Source: Paragonimus westermani
Taxonomy: Eukaryota; Platyhelminthes; Trematoda; Plagiorchiida; Troglotrematidae
Direction of reading: 5' to 3'
Assembly: GCA_008508345.1 (NCBI GenBank)
Contig: QNGE01001707.1
Location: forward strand, 16,287 to 80,286
Length of the DNA: 64,000 nucleotides
Shown here: piece by piece, positions 35,101 to 48,527 of the stretch
Position numbering within the stretch: position 1 is the stretch's first letter
Layout: the number at the start of each line of letters is the position of its first letter
The notes under the pieces: model-generated
Database searches by the model: none
Seen by the model: the letters and a program-made list of their open reading frames with translations, nothing else
What the model was told of the DNA's origin: nothing
Translations under genes and position numbers: made by a program

Positions 35101-38100
35101 TCCGACATTTCGAGACTAAGAAAACACTGTTATTAAAATCCTGATTTGCGATGTCACAACTTTTTCAAAATTTTCATTCATTCTACTACACTAATACTGG
35201 GAAAGTTAATCACAACGGCTTACAGCCCGAATGGCACGTCCTATTATGTAACAGTTGTAGCTTTCAACTTATACGTTAATTCCCAAATAACTTGAACACT
35301 AATCATAAGTTATCCATATTTGCTGACGAGCCAAAACCGCGTTCTGTGTTGAATCACGTGATGTTGATTTTCCTCTACAATTATACTCAGTGTAAATATC
35401 AGTTTGGGTATTGTTATCGAAGGTTTATCCCTCACGATTGTCTTAGCCGCGAAACATTCCGACATGAAGCGGCTCAGTGTTTTCACTCGGGAAATCCGAT
35501 TAGTGTTTCCTTTCTACGAGACTGGTCAGGTTAACCGGTTCGTGTTTAACGGAGACGAAATATATTGGAATGGACATGGAAAATGTATTATCGTCAACAT
35601 TTTCAATACACATGTATAACTTGATCTACCGTTAGCAGTAGTGTGTAATTGGATAAAACCAAAATAATATGCAGACACAATTGTTCGTGGTAGATCGAAG
35701 AGGCAGGAACTACGTAATATATCGATAGAATAACGCAAATCTTAATATCACTAAGTTAGTCACTCAGGATGCAATACACATAAGCAAGTTGCACTAATTC
35801 ATTTTTCCCAAATAATTAGGTAATTAGGTACTTCTGACTTTCCCAGGAAGGATATGTATTGACGGACAACTTTGTTCCGATTTACTTCACTTTCCTGGCC
35901 GAAGTTAGTTTATAATTACTAAAACTGGTTGTTGGTGCCAGAATCGTTTGTTGGATTGATGTAAAAGTATTTCATCATGGGTTAATTAAAAACTGTTAAC
36001 CGTCAAAGCAGTAATCATCCAAGTGTCCCTCCAAATGTTGTTCATTATAGCTTCATGGTCAAACGACTTTAAGATCATTTTAACCCGCATAAATGACCTC
36101 GACGATCACAGGATTGACACTGAGAATGACACACGTAATACAGCGTTACCATTCTATGAACAGGCGTTAGCCCGGAATTATTCGGAAAACTCGTCAGGTG
36201 ACATATCTAAACCTTCACTGGGATATACTTGGAAAAATATATATGTAGCGGCATTGTGGACAAGCGGAACCAATTTCGAATGGAATTTATGTTGATTTTC
36301 CAAATAAATATAAATATGAACGGTATTGACTGTGTAATCAGTTGTGCACAGGACTTTCATCGGAATTTCCGTGTCATTCTTGCGAATGTGGATGGACAGA
36401 CGCAATTACATTCAGGAGATATTGGAGCGGAGCATTATGTCACCAAAATTAAAGAACAAACATGGTGAAGGGTTACGAAAGTGTATTCTATATTTTCTTT
36501 AATAATTTTGATAAGCTTTCCATAACCAGTCTAGGCTAATGCAAGAACAGAATTCGCGGTTCGTGTCCCTCACACTGAACAATCCAAATTTAGTGGTACA
36601 GTAAATTTTTTAAATTCTCTTCAGAAAGCAAACTATCGACTTAAAGCCTGTACAACCAGTGAAAAATATACCACATTACTCTAAACATACACGATAATTC
36701 AGTTGTAGAACGCGAGGACATGAAGTTGTAAAAAGTTTTCACATGAATCAAATATACACACGTTAGAGATCTCGTGACTTAACTTTGCTGAGTGTTAGTT
36801 GAAACCACTTGAAGCTGAATGCTTATCAAACCGCTGACTGCGAATACAGTAAAGGAATTACACTGAAAGCAATCAGAGTTTCAACAAGAAAAATTTATCA
36901 GTAAACGGACACATGCCGACAAATATATGATAATGACCCCTCCCCACAAGCCATACTATCCTTCATTAACCTTATAAACGTATACTAACAACTCTGCACA
37001 GTTTCACACGCATTTAAACAGAGGTTGTATTGTTGAGGTGTATCCTTACTTGTTTCACCCACAATGACGTACTTACATCAAAACCCACCCGGCGGTCTGA
37101 AACCACGTTTCTCATGGAGTTGACCTTTTGTTTTATGTGCTAACCGCTTTTCCTTCAACCCACATTTGTGTACTCTTTTTTGCTACAAATTTCTGGAAAT
37201 TAGTGACAGTTCATCCTTAGTACAATCACGAGACTTTTGTAGTTTGCACATATACATGTGTATGCATTTATATACATATATTCCTTAATTTGCCTGTCTT
37301 ACTGTCTTAAGTTAACACTTTTTATCTGATCTTTGCAAACCGTGACCAGAACCACAGTTGCAAAACTTGAGACAAGCTCACTAACTTTGTAGTGTGTAGA
37401 ATATATGAGTATTTCGTGTTTATCTTTGAAACTTCAAGGTCAAGCCATCCATAAATTTATACTGGTGTGCTTGATTGTTTACTGTAAGTTGCGTCCACAT
37501 TGTGTGCTCATCGATCACTAACACAACATTTAGTGTTCTGGATGCATTAATGGAATGGCATTAATATCACAACTTTCTCTTTCACTTCCTTTTGTTTCCT
37601 TTGGGCAAACCGTGGGTCTGCCTATCTAACATTCTGCAGCTTTCCATCTTTCCCTCGATTTTGTCAACTAAACAATACGTCTTGCTCACAGCCAAATAGC
37701 AAGAACGTAAAAGGGAATGAACATATTTCTTTGTCCAGTTCAACATAGCCCGTTAGAAAGTCTTTCATAAAATGTAACCGACAATGCTAAGGAAACTGAA
37801 TGTTACCAAATGATTAGTTCAGGTAGGATCGCATCAGGCATTTGATGGCTTGGATACAAACACTTGTTTAGGTTGAATAAGTAGGTGTGTTTGTTTGTAT
37901 AATGTTTTTTATTTGGCTTACGCAACAGAGAGTTCATTTCATTACGTTCAGGCGGTAACTAAACGCGGAGAATCAGTGTAATCTTGACAGTTATGGGACG
38001 CTTGGCAGTTAATTGGAGTGCTTTAATCAACACTGCTCCAACGGGTTTTAGTGAAGAGAATTCAGTTTATTCTTATTGACCTGGTTATATTCCGCTCATA

Positions 38101-41100
38101 GTTGACTTACTATGGACTAGGAACGTCTATTCCATCGAGCGCTACTCACTGGTAGTATTCAAGTTACACTCGGTCCATTGTGGAATAACCTCTGGCAAAC
38201 CAATCAAATTGAATTGCCGGCATTGTCGCGTTTCATAGGTAATAAATTTGAGCATATTTTCACGGCCACAGCAAAGATTTCTCTGATGAGTTTTCCACAT
38301 TTTGTCTTGACAATGTTCTGATATTCGCAACAACACGACAGAAATATTCTCATGTTTAGAAGTGTAATCACATATCTGATGATTGCGACGTGTTTAATTC
38401 TGCTAAGAAGTGGTCTAATGAGTTTTTTGTTTCATTGCACACAACCAACTTTATTTAAATAAAACGGTGGTAATACACAGATTGTGTGGTTCTTCAAAAT
38501 TATGCACTATAAATTATGATGACGCATGGACAGAAAACTGATTTTACACGTCGAGATAAGATTTCACAATTAAACGGTTAAATACAGTCCGAAAGATAGT
38601 TTTCAGCCAATGGACTGAGTAGTCATATCGAATTTTTCAGACCAATTTACAAGTTGACTTTTTCTTTACCAATATTCCTCAGAAAACACCTGATGGCCTT
38701 CGCTAATATGCATCATGCGTGAATGTTCCTTTTTCCCTCGCAATGACCGAAATGAACTCATTCTTACTTTGCACACGGATATCGTGATATTTAGTTGCCA
38801 GGCGTTCAGTTTTCGACAAATGGACCTGGTCACTAAGGGCATTTGGCTGGATCAACTCAGGGGAATCACTTCACTTCTCAAGTAAACTCTACATTGTGTG
38901 AAAGTCTACCGAGGCGAATGCTGTACGGACATTGTGAGAATGACAATATAGCCAGTGAAACGTGTTCAAACTGACTACATTCTGGCCACACGAGGATCAG
39001 ATAATATGATAGGAAAACCCAACTAGAAAAAATCCACTTGGAAAGGACAAAATATGCATTCCGAATGCTTATCTCTGGTGCACTATAACAGAACTTTAGA
39101 TAGAACCCTTTTTCGCAGAGCGCGGTGACTGTGCATGGAAGACAATCTACCGCTAGAGTTAAGCACAGTGACTTTGCATGCCAAAATGCAGCCCCTACAA
39201 TTTATTAGAAATAGCAGCCGAACTGTCATATATTGAATACAGGTAACGATGGTATCGAAGAGGATCGTTTACTCAGAACTCCAGTTATTGTGAAGCAACA
39301 ACAATGACATCAATGCCTCTAACAACCACTGTACCTAGAACCTCTCACTGCAAAACTGTGTATAGTACACCAAACCGGAGCGTTGGCATCAACCAGGAGA
39401 AAACAGTTTAAGTGTGTCACACCCTATTGTTTCTAAACAACTCACGGATATCTTATAAGATATATTGGAAAACCAGCCAACAACTAGCACGTTACCTCAA
39501 GAAGCATGTTCTCAAATTGTTGGGAACGTATCTAAGAACGTCAGGCGCCTTTACAGAGGCCGCCAGACGGAACCCAACATCATCAACAAGAATACTCGAC
39601 CCGAATGCGGCACGCATTAAAAGGTAACGATTCATTCCATGCGATTATTTAGAATGGCCGGTATCGCGCAGTTACGTTTGCACAGACGTTGCCTACTGAA
39701 CACCACAATTCCATTGTGCTAAGAAAACAAACTGCGGATGCGCTGCGGCTAAACTGGTAGCCTTGATTGTCGCACTTTTTTCGTGTACCTCTGCCTGCCT
39801 CCCTAAGCCCTGATTCTTGTCCTTCGTAACATTCTCTCGTTGTTTAGGATTAGTTACATGCTCATGTGAGATCAGAATGTGCGGACTACCCCTAGTTGAC
39901 ATGTTGGCCATCAAATTGGAAAATCTGCAGGATTTTCTGCCTGATCTCGGGACAACCGTGGACCATTCGAAGATGTAATAAATTCACTTAGGATTGTATC
40001 TATGGTCTTGTGTGTTCCTGGAACCACCACTTCTCCGAAGCATCGCAGTGTCCAATCGTGCTTTCTAACAGAGTTCTAATGTGCGTATCATCACATGACG
40101 TCTTCCAATTGACGGGTCTCTTAAGATAATCATATTTTCATGCAACACTTCCTCTAGATTTTCTCACAGTGTTCGGTTCATATGTGACAGGTGCCTAGTG
40201 TAAGTTTGGCACAACCGTGCGCAACTAAACATAAAGACACTTCTACTTCCGAAGTGACACCTCAAATGTGCATCATGTTATGTTTGCCTGAGCACCAAAA
40301 TTCCGCTGCACCCGCGTGAATTTCAGCTGAGATTGATGAATACCTTTTGCCAGAGAAAGGCGTGAACGTTACTCCATAAAACCCTACCTGATTTGTCTAT
40401 CCTCATTGTGTTGTTCAAATTCATCAAAGAGACTTAGTTCTACATGGGGTTTAAACGAGGGAACGAACCAACGACAATTTATTATAGGTGGCCATTCAAT
40501 TACCTATCGTTTCGTCTGTCGCAAGCCACCGTCATGAAATCGTTGGTCCAGTTGATAACAGCCTCCAGTAGTAAGGTCAACGGTTATCGGTTCGACCTCA
40601 TTTAGGCTACGTCTACCTGCTAAATTTAAATAAGCCGGCCGTGGAATGTTGGTTTCAGGATGATTATTTCGAAACAACACTATCATCATTTAAGGCCTTT
40701 GTAGTTGCAGCTTGAGAAAACTGGTGGCTGCATCTGGTCTAAGTCCACCCGTGTGCAAACGACTTACGGATCAATAATCCTAAGCGCATTTGTCAACCAA
40801 TTAGCTTGCATTCCCTGAGTTTGTGTTGATTCTTTTCTATCAACTAGTCGTGAGCATTAAAGTTAAACAGGATGTTATAGAGATAACCTCAAACGTAAAT
40901 CAACCGACTGAACATCAAACTCTTCCTATGATGAATAAGAATAACCTAGAACACACGTCGGTTGTAAAATTAATGATCTATCATCAGAGGCAGATTTCTA
41001 GCAACTCATGTAAAACCATTCAAATTTTTTTCCACCAGACAATGCTCGTGAAATTGGTACACCTATGTTTGTTCCACGCTAGCTGCACTGATTAGCCACT

Positions 41101-42328
41101 GGTGTCCATGAAAGTTTTTGATCCCCTTTTCTATAGTCAGTGACAGTCTGTCAAGCCATGTGAGTCATTGGGATGAATTTGCAATTGGGGTACTTTCTGG
41201 CACAAATAGATTCATGCATTTCTATATTAACTCAACCACTTTTGTGTTTGTTTAACTTGTTATATTGATATGCTTCAATCTGTGGAGTGTTCTTTCCCCT
41301 GTGCCTTGTCCGCCTAAAAGACCGGACGAAAGCTGTTTACGCGCATATGTGAATACAAGTTAACTATCCAGCGACACTATTAATGATCGCTAATCCTCGT
41401 CCACGATGACAAACCTGCATATACGTTCAACATATACACCACGAAAGTCCTCACCCAAGCAGACACAAAACACGTAAGATAATTTCTGGAAAATTGGTGC
41501 TAATCAGCAATTTTAACAAGCAAGCAAATCGAATTGAACAAAATCTACGACACAGTAAAAAGAAAGGAACTTGAAGATACACAAACGTGACCTTTACTGA
41601 ATAACAGCAGACAACTGAGCAGATCAGCATGGTAGAGTCAGAGATAATGTGACCAGTCAAACGAAAGGTCAAAAGAAGCCCTGACCGACCTGTTCCAAGT
41701 TCAAAACACAACAGTAACCAGTTAATCACACTTCAGGACAGAAGGTCAAAAGCAACCTAAATGACCAGTCAGACTGTCGTCGAACGGTCACAGCAACACG
41801 ATGCATCCAGTCAGATCTCAAGTCAAAGTACGTGAGTCTGCAAGAGATAGCCGGTTATATTCCAGGTATTAAAGTCATACTGCTGTCGCACATAAAAGCA
41901 AACAGTCGTCAACCTTCACCAGCCTCAACGGTCAAATGTATACGCCTAAATTCGCTTGCGCTGTTGATGTCGCTTCGCTGGGGATGGGACGTTTCGAATC
42001 TCAGTGCCAAGTTTGACAAAAGACTGAACAGCCAGAGTAATCAAACTGGTCACTATTTTCAACAGTCAAGATGAATTGTACATTCCATCGAGTGAGAATA
42101 AGATATGGGTGCTTGGATCAGACAGATGGATGAGGCATCAAACATGAACATCTGCAGAGTTCTTGACTTGCACACATTAGGCTCATACAGTGGCTACATC
42201 AACTGAACTTTGGTGCACTTCATTGTTTACACAAATCCTCGCCCCCATACACCATTTGATGTGCATATGAGAACCACCCATCCTTGGTTATTGATTTTTT
42301 CACCGTTTTTCATCAACGTCAACGCTGC
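29178..42328. other. Long stretch without a recognisable gene
   Basis: About 13 kb of stop-dense DNA. At 33.74-34.24 kb two overlapping minus-strand frames (84 and 103 codons) are open. They read like protein but in two frames, so this could be a decayed exon or retroelement piece; I cannot identify it. A tRNA-like B-box (GCGGTTCAATTCCC) at 34670-34683 may be another old short repeat. Small AT-rich palindromic patches lie at 34505-34532 and 37250-37285. A CTGC/CTGT-rich patch lies at 31688-31712. Confidence 0.45.
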
Positions 42329-42397
42329 TCATCCTCCACTTGCGTATTCATCTATGTGGTTAACAGCCTCTGCTTCTTCCCAATCCACGCGTTCCAT
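42329..42397 (-). CDS. Possible terminal exon following 42599-42969 (tentative)
   Basis: A short minus-strand frame, 22 codons and a TGA, acidic and helix-like (MERVDWEEAEAVNHIDEY). It is preceded by a pyrimidine-rich run and an AAG, a rarer acceptor. Its phase (0) agrees with the donor of the candidate exon 200 bases upstream. It is proposed only because of that phase match and its coding-like composition. Confidence 0.2.
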   Translation of the reverse strand: MERVDWEEAEAVNHIDEYASGG

Positions 42398-42598
42398 CTT
42401 TCGTGTTACAATCAAAAAGAAACGAGTCATGGCAACGTGGTAGTCATCAGACGTTTTTGGGCTGGATGGTCGCCCAGTCCATGGTCGACCTCATTATAGC
42501 GTTATCTACAGCATTGAAAGATGACCTCAATTTTGTCGACCCTCTTGCTCACTCGTTGCGTTCATGTACTGTGAGTACACCCATGGAATTCAACTTAC

Positions 42599-42969
42599 GT
42601 GCGGTTTGTCACTGAACTGTGCGCATAGGGACTGCAAACGAGCAAACAAGGAACCAACATCTACCAAACTGCTTGCCGGCATGGGTATAAGCATCTGTCC
42701 TTCCCATACGAAGCTAGGCGTAGCCTCCGGTTCCAACAGTTGAGCATGATCTCCAAAGCGAGCAAAAACCATCAGCTGCATTGTGACCTGTAATTTTCTT
42801 ACTTTTCTACTACACATCACAAGTCTCTTGTTATAGTTAGAAATTATTTCTACTCCTGTTGCATTCACCTCATCTGTTGTCATGCCATCGCCTGGTCGTT
42901 TCCCGCCATTTACCTGTCTCAGATTTTCACCCGCCCAACTGTTTGTTAATATGTTCTGGAAGCTTTTAT
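42599..42969 (-). CDS. Candidate internal exon of an unidentified host gene
   Basis: The best candidate for host coding sequence. On the minus strand a single frame is open for 123 codons, from an acceptor-like TTTCACAG (ending 42970) to a consensus donor GTAAGT (42598-42593). The acceptor has only a weak pyrimidine tract. The translation has balanced soluble-protein composition. It runs from KSFQNILTNSW through an amphipathic basic part (NKRLVMCSRKVRKLQ), then a hydrophobic and proline-containing part (SFVWEGQMLIPMPASSLVDV), to LFARLQSLCAQFSDKPH. The frame also contains an ATG at 42883-42881 (97-codon ORF). I do not recognise the family and assign no function. There are no transposon motifs and no internal stops. 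If real, the gene runs right to left, with other exons too short or too far away to be seen. Confidence 0.45.
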
Positions 42970-45243
42970 CTGTGAAATATGGTTTTCTTTTTAAAGTGAA
43001 TTATTCTTCATGCGTCATTTCAAACTACGAGGGTCATAATGGTTGCTATCTTCGCTGATCGTTTTACTCCTATGCGTTGTTCAATCAAACATGTGCAAAC
43101 GTCAGTATCCGGCCATTCACATTTTGCAAATTAGCATACGTCCTCCTGTTTTTAGCCACATCTTGACCTTCACAACGCGCCTCGCATCTAACTCCTGTAT
43201 GTCAACAACAAACGCTGGCAGGCTATACGACCACAAAGATGGCCAAACGTCCAACCCACATAAGTCCGACACTGCCGATCTTTCAAATCAACGGTTGCAA
43301 CCAGAGATTTTGTTGATGCCTTCAGCGAATCACGTAATTAGTTGTCCATGTGACTCAGCTGTCATAACCGTTGTTTCCTATAAGTTCCACAGTAACATTG
43401 TATTGCAACTGAGAATTTTTCCCGACATTTTTAAGGAATGCACAGTGTTGTGTACATAAACACCTGCTCTGCCTGGATGGTCACACTGGTTTGTAACCGT
43501 CGAAGCATTTGATATCGATTGAACATCCAGTGTTCTGATTAACTGACGAGATGCAAGGCTACCAGTCGTTATACGTAGAAAAATAACAAACTGCCCCAAC
43601 TGGGAATTCACGAGCTCGAACTCAGTCTTAAGTGGGAACATGACTTCTGTACATAAATAAATAAAGTCCATCTGTTAACTGTAAATTACCCGAATTGCAA
43701 GTTTGTCCTCGTAAGCCAAATATAAGTGAATGCTCATTCGATTGCACTAAGCAATTAACCTTGTGCTGGAAGGTAGTGGAGAAGTTCAACTATTAAACTT
43801 AAGGCAAGCGCTCTAATTCGATCCCCACCTTTGATCGATATTCCAGCTTATCGTTATTCTAAGGGGAATACCAGATCATTCGAGCTATATTCTAGTTAGA
43901 GCTTAATAGTGGTGCTCGCTTTTGTCCAACCTGAGGTCGTTGCTACAATACTTATTATTGTGAGGCTGTCAGCTTGACCATTGTTCACACTGGATACGCA
44001 TTTGCAGTCGAATCAAAACGTAAGGAGTAATACCCAGGTTATGCCTCGTCCCAGATAAATACACAGTAGTCGTCAACCTAGTAAGTGCAAGACCAGGATT
44101 TCCCGATCACGATAAGATTTATAAAAAGCTTACATCAATACAGAATCTGGAACCATCTGATAATAGTATTCGAATGAAAGCAAAGTAATCTATCGGTTTT
44201 CATTTTCAGCACGGATTCAAATTTCATATTACGTTGCTAGTTGAATGAACACAAACGCAATAACCTTTCTTCAGTTGTGTAGTTCTGCACCACTAATTAA
44301 TACGTACATTAATACACATTAATGTATCAGTGCTACTGGGCATCATCCTTTCGTTACTTGTTCACTGAATTATCTAGTAAATTTCATTCACATCTAGAGA
44401 ATTTGAGGTCAACTTATTTGACACAGATGGGTGGATGAAGTGTTGTGTCGCACACAGCTAAATCTGAACATCTTCATTGTTTCGGGCATATAGCTCCTCA
44501 GTAACGATTCATGTAATTAACGTCCTGGAAACCTTTAACCTGAAGGTTCTCTCAGTTCGATTGTGACGAGATTTGCTGGTCTAAGCTATCAAACGTCTTT
44601 TGAGCAAAAGCATATTAGATGCATCAACAAATCAAGCGTGTTGAAACACAGCGTTACATTTTGATTATTGTTATACACACTGGGTGTCATTATCATATCC
44701 GGAGACAATGTCTAAGTGAACTGGGATCGTGAATAAAAAAGCAATTCCCTGCTTAGAACTATTAACAGAAGGAGAGGAGACCCACGTGTTGTTGAGAACC
44801 ATATATATTTATACACATATACTCAAACAAGTTGCCTAAATCGTTCATACAAACAACTGAGCTACAAGTAAGCGTAAGGCATTATCAACAAAACAGCTGC
44901 GTTAGTGCTTTTACCTGTTTACGTAATTAAGTGCGCACATTTCACATACAACGCCGCTATCAAATAATGATAAGTGTTACACTACTGAAGCTGATTAGCT
45001 TTCACTTGCTTTAAAGTCTCCATCCGCCTACTCTGTAAATGGTGAGGGTCCCCGTCTAGGAGACAAACCTGATCCACAGTACTTAACCCTATAGCGAATG
45101 ACTGCATTTTCTAACGTCAGATCACCTATCAACGTCTTACCTTGCGCCAGTCGATTGATACATCGGTAAAACTGGTTCGGTATCAAAGAAGATTACCTTG
45201 TGTCCTTAGTACGTACACTACCTATCCCAGTCTGTGCAACCAT
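42970..45243. other. No recognisable gene
   Basis: A 138-codon plus-strand frame at 43043-43459 begins with TTG and has no in-frame ATG near its hydrophobic start, so I treat it as chance. If the exon at 42.6-42.97 kb is real, part of this stretch is its upstream intron on the minus strand. Confidence 0.45.
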
Positions 45244-45450
45244 TCAAGAACGAACGAAATAACTCTTCTGGCAGTCACCGCCAACTACCCGCCTCGTAAC
45301 CTTCTCGGTACTGATGCGTTGGTGCCACCCGATTAGTGCGATCAAGTGCAGACATCGATGGATGAATACCTGAAGACTGCTTACATCCTCCGCTCCTAAT
45401 TGAAAGAGTCCGCGGGTATGGGGTATTTCACCTAACATATTCCCCAAATA
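45244..45450 (-). pseudogene. RTE-type LINE C-terminal domain remnant
   Basis: A minus-strand frame reads GAEDVSSLQVFIHRCLHLIA, then GWHQRISTEKVTRRVVGG. This matches the block that follows reverse transcriptase in RTE-like LINEs (L-R-x-E-D-V-R-R-L, V-F-D-H-R-C-L-R, W-x-x-R-I-S-N-x-E-V-R-R-R-V). The expected catalytic palm upstream is absent and no (GAT)n tail follows, so it is an isolated internal piece from a different copy than the 27-kb LINE. The conserved HRCL and RIS residues survive; the Trp pair is partly lost. Confidence 0.7.
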
Positions 45451-45504
45451 TGAGTGACTTTAAGCCTCAGAGAAGTGGGTCTCTGTCATTAAAGAAACCT
45501 CAGA

Positions 45505-45930
45505 CTAGCGAATACCGTAGCAGTCCTGAAGATATGAGCTTCTATCCCTTTCCGTGCACCTCTGCCGCTGCCAATACAACCTTCCAATTACACAACCCTG
45601 TCGGTCATCTTGGTAACTTCATTGTCTAACATTAGACCCATGTGATCACAGCAGAATCGGTCTTGCAGAATCATTTTGCAACTTGAGTCTACAAAGCGCG
45701 TTCCAGATCATCTACAATGTGTGGTATAGCATCTAACACTGTCTGTACTGCTTGGAAGTTTTCAACCAACACCTTGTCCAAACCGTCAACTTCACTAAGT
45801 CCACAGGTCAACGCTTACATTTCGTAAGTGCTTTGCGCAATCCCCCGTTATTGTCCTTCACCAAATTAAACAAGTGTTCACTTGCCCCGTTCTCGAGGGT
45901 AAAATTGTCACACAGTTAACCGATGGCCCC
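45505..45930 (-). pseudogene. Unidentified frameshifted coding remnant
   Basis: Reading the minus strand, coding-like text switches between frames. It runs from FNLVKDNNGGLRKALTKCK to LDKVLVENFQAVQTVLDAIP and HIVDDLERAL (about 45810-45690), then CRLKLQNDSARPILL, then HMGLMLDNEVTKMTDRVV, with stops at the joins. The middle is helix-like and acidic. The switching suggests an old coding sequence broken by small indels. It lies directly upstream of the RTE remnant but does not look like RTE reverse transcriptase. It could be a processed pseudogene or another transposon ORF; I cannot name it. Confidence 0.3.
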
Positions 45931-48445
45931 TAACCTGAGCTGAGGGTGGAGAATAAAGGACCGATTATATAATCGCTCATCTGATTGGAACATTTCGGAG
46001 TTTAAACGATTCTAAAATCAGCTCTTTTGATTGAATTACACATACCCTAACAGTTTGGAAAGCGATAGTTATTGGGCGGCAGTGTGGACTAGGCCGTCGC
46101 AGAATTTATTGGGATAGAAACTTGATTAATACAACATCGCTCAGAACAAAAGCCCATCATTTCTTCCCTAATGTCTAACGAGAGTAAACTGAGAAAGTGT
46201 AATACATTACGGAAAAGAAATAAGGACTACGGTCAAGTTAATCCCTATATGGTTTTCCCTTGGGCTTCCAACTTCTTTCATGAATGTTAGACTTATTGTC
46301 AGATGATCCCAATAAGAGAAGGAAGTTATTTGTAGTCCTTACCGATTGAACCAGCTGAGTCGCCACCCCCTACTGGCGCCTCCCAACTCTCTATGAGAAG
46401 TGTCGGAATTTAGTCACCTGGAATTTGATTGACTTTCATTAACCACCACCTAGCTTTTCTGCATTCAGTCATTTCTTGCCATGAAAAACGTTAAATTTCG
46501 GTTGACATTTTTAAGGCTCACTGGCAGTAAACAATCTTGTCATGGACAAAATTTCGACTATGTTTCAAGCTTTCTCGATGGAGCTGTGTTAAACTTTGCG
46601 TCATCAGCTTCATGATGGACACATCAAAACTGTGATGTTCCTTGCTTTTCTCGCAATCATCCGAGCAGTGCTCATAACATTAACACACTTCAGTCAGGCT
46701 GATATCATCAAATTCTCTTATTACATACGGTATACGGGTTCCTGAAGGATTGTCAGTCATTCAAATGTGTTTTTTGTTGTTGTGCTGTTTGATGTTAAAT
46801 TGTCATACCGTTATCACACAAGCGATTTTCAAAGTGTGTTTTCAAAGTGTCACATTCGTTGAGTCTTTCATTTCCAAATTTCACGGATTCTGTCGAAATG
46901 TTGCTTTTTTCTTCCATCTCACTCATAGTGTGCATCCAGTTACATGAAATGACTTGAGAACCAATATAATACGGGAATAAATATATATATATCAAGTGTT
47001 CCTATTTCCATACTTCATCAAAATGATAACTTTGAACAGTGGATGCGTAAGCGCCGAGTACATACGTATGTTTGAATAATTTGTCTAACGTTCTGCGCTT
47101 AGAGTCATTAAGTTCTACATTGCTGAGTTAGGCCTTCTGTTGTTCTGTTAAGTTATTGTTTATTTGAGTGCACGTACTTCAAGAGGTAAGCTAGTGCTGG
47201 TGGTATTTGTTTCGAGTATAAATATTATGTTTATAATCAACTGGTCGCTGGAGCTAAATAAACACTGTCACACACGTCATGTCCAGCTTGTGTGTTGTTC
47301 TGCTAACAAAGCATGCTAAAAAAAGAGGTTCGGATTAACCAAATCTAGATAGAGTGGAACGGACGTGAAACGGCCATATATGCAAGACACACATTGGAGA
47401 AAAGCGACAGCTTTTGTGATGTCCAATTTGACAGTTTTCAGGCTGTCTTATAATTAGCATGATCATCTCTTCACGGGTAATTAAGCCGTTTTGAATAAAA
47501 CACCAAGTCATGGCACAATATGACGAAAGTGTAGCATTCTTTAAAACTGCAGAACAATATATGATATTGTGTTGTCTGTTTATTGGCCGGCAGATTTTAC
47601 TAGCGGGAATCTCCGCAAAAGCCATGGACGGAAACTTTTGTTTAGCTTTAAAGTTCATGTTTCCCCCACTCCGTGGAAACATCTCTTAGCCACTTAACTC
47701 GACGACAGATATGCTGTTGTGATTTTTCGTTAAATATAAACAGCCATAATTGCGAGGCTGAACGTCAGTCAAGTTCGAACTGCGATCATTTATAACTTCC
47801 TCTTCGTAACTTTTACAGTATATGGGTATGTACCTTATCAGTGGTAATGCTTGGCTTACCGTATTCTGCTTTTTGCTCGAATGCAATATTCTAACTTAGT
47901 TGCTATCACGTAATCCACATTCGGTGTGAGGATTTAGAGATTTAAATGATGCTTAGTGAATTTCCTCGTAACTCACCCTTTTACCTCCACTTTTTCCCAA
48001 CTGTAGTATAAAAAAGGATTAATTGTACGATGAGTGCAAAACATGAAACCGCCAATAGCAGCGATCGCAACCTCTCAAATGTGTGAGGTGACCGAATATG
48101 GCCGTTTACTGTCAGAAATCCACGAGAAATGAGAACCAAGATCGGTGTTGAAATTCGTACACATGAAGTGAGATTCATTGGCTGACGAACAAATGATAAA
48201 TGGGAGAATGTGAGACATTTTACACATACGCAAGCCAGTTAGCTAACAAACGGTAACACAAGACTTATAGTATTGATCTTCCGTTAAATGTTGATGGACG
48301 CTTTTCTATGAAAAATGCAAGGACCATCATACCATTCTAACCTGCCTTTGACGTTGACATCTTCAAAAATAACATACCACTATTGGTATATTTATGCAAG
48401 TTAGTGCGGCATTTTCTTCTCTGTGAACGCTCTGCATCTCTTCAG
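45931..48445. other. No recognisable gene
   Basis: A short (AT)n run lies at 46979-46992. A 115-codon minus-strand frame at 47335-47682 starts with ATG but has no recognisable domain. Confidence 0.45.
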
Positions 48446-48527
48446 TTGGATTCAATCTATTCTCCTACCTGATTACGGGGAATTGTATTTGTTCAAAGAG
48501 GTTGACAAGGAATGTTATGCTAACGAT
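48446..48527 (+). CDS. Possible small exon (tentative)
   Basis: A strong acceptor (pyrimidine-rich CTGCATCTCTTCAG, ending 48445) is followed by 82 open bases and a good donor (GAT then GTAAGA at 48528). The enclosed frame reads WIQSILLPDYGELYLF then KEVDKECYAND. The frame stays open past the donor to a stop near 48678. No family is recognised, and splice-like sites occur by chance. Confidence 0.2.

Noticed and set aside
41832..42074. Frame and B-box-like TTTCGAATCTC near 41993-42003 as a SINE head
   Set aside because: No A-box at the right distance, no tail and no second copy in the window.
43043..43459. 138-codon frame with a hydrophobic signal-like N-terminus
   Set aside because: It begins with TTG, the nearby ATG is out of frame, and there is no recognisable domain or splice acceptor, so it is probably a chance frame.
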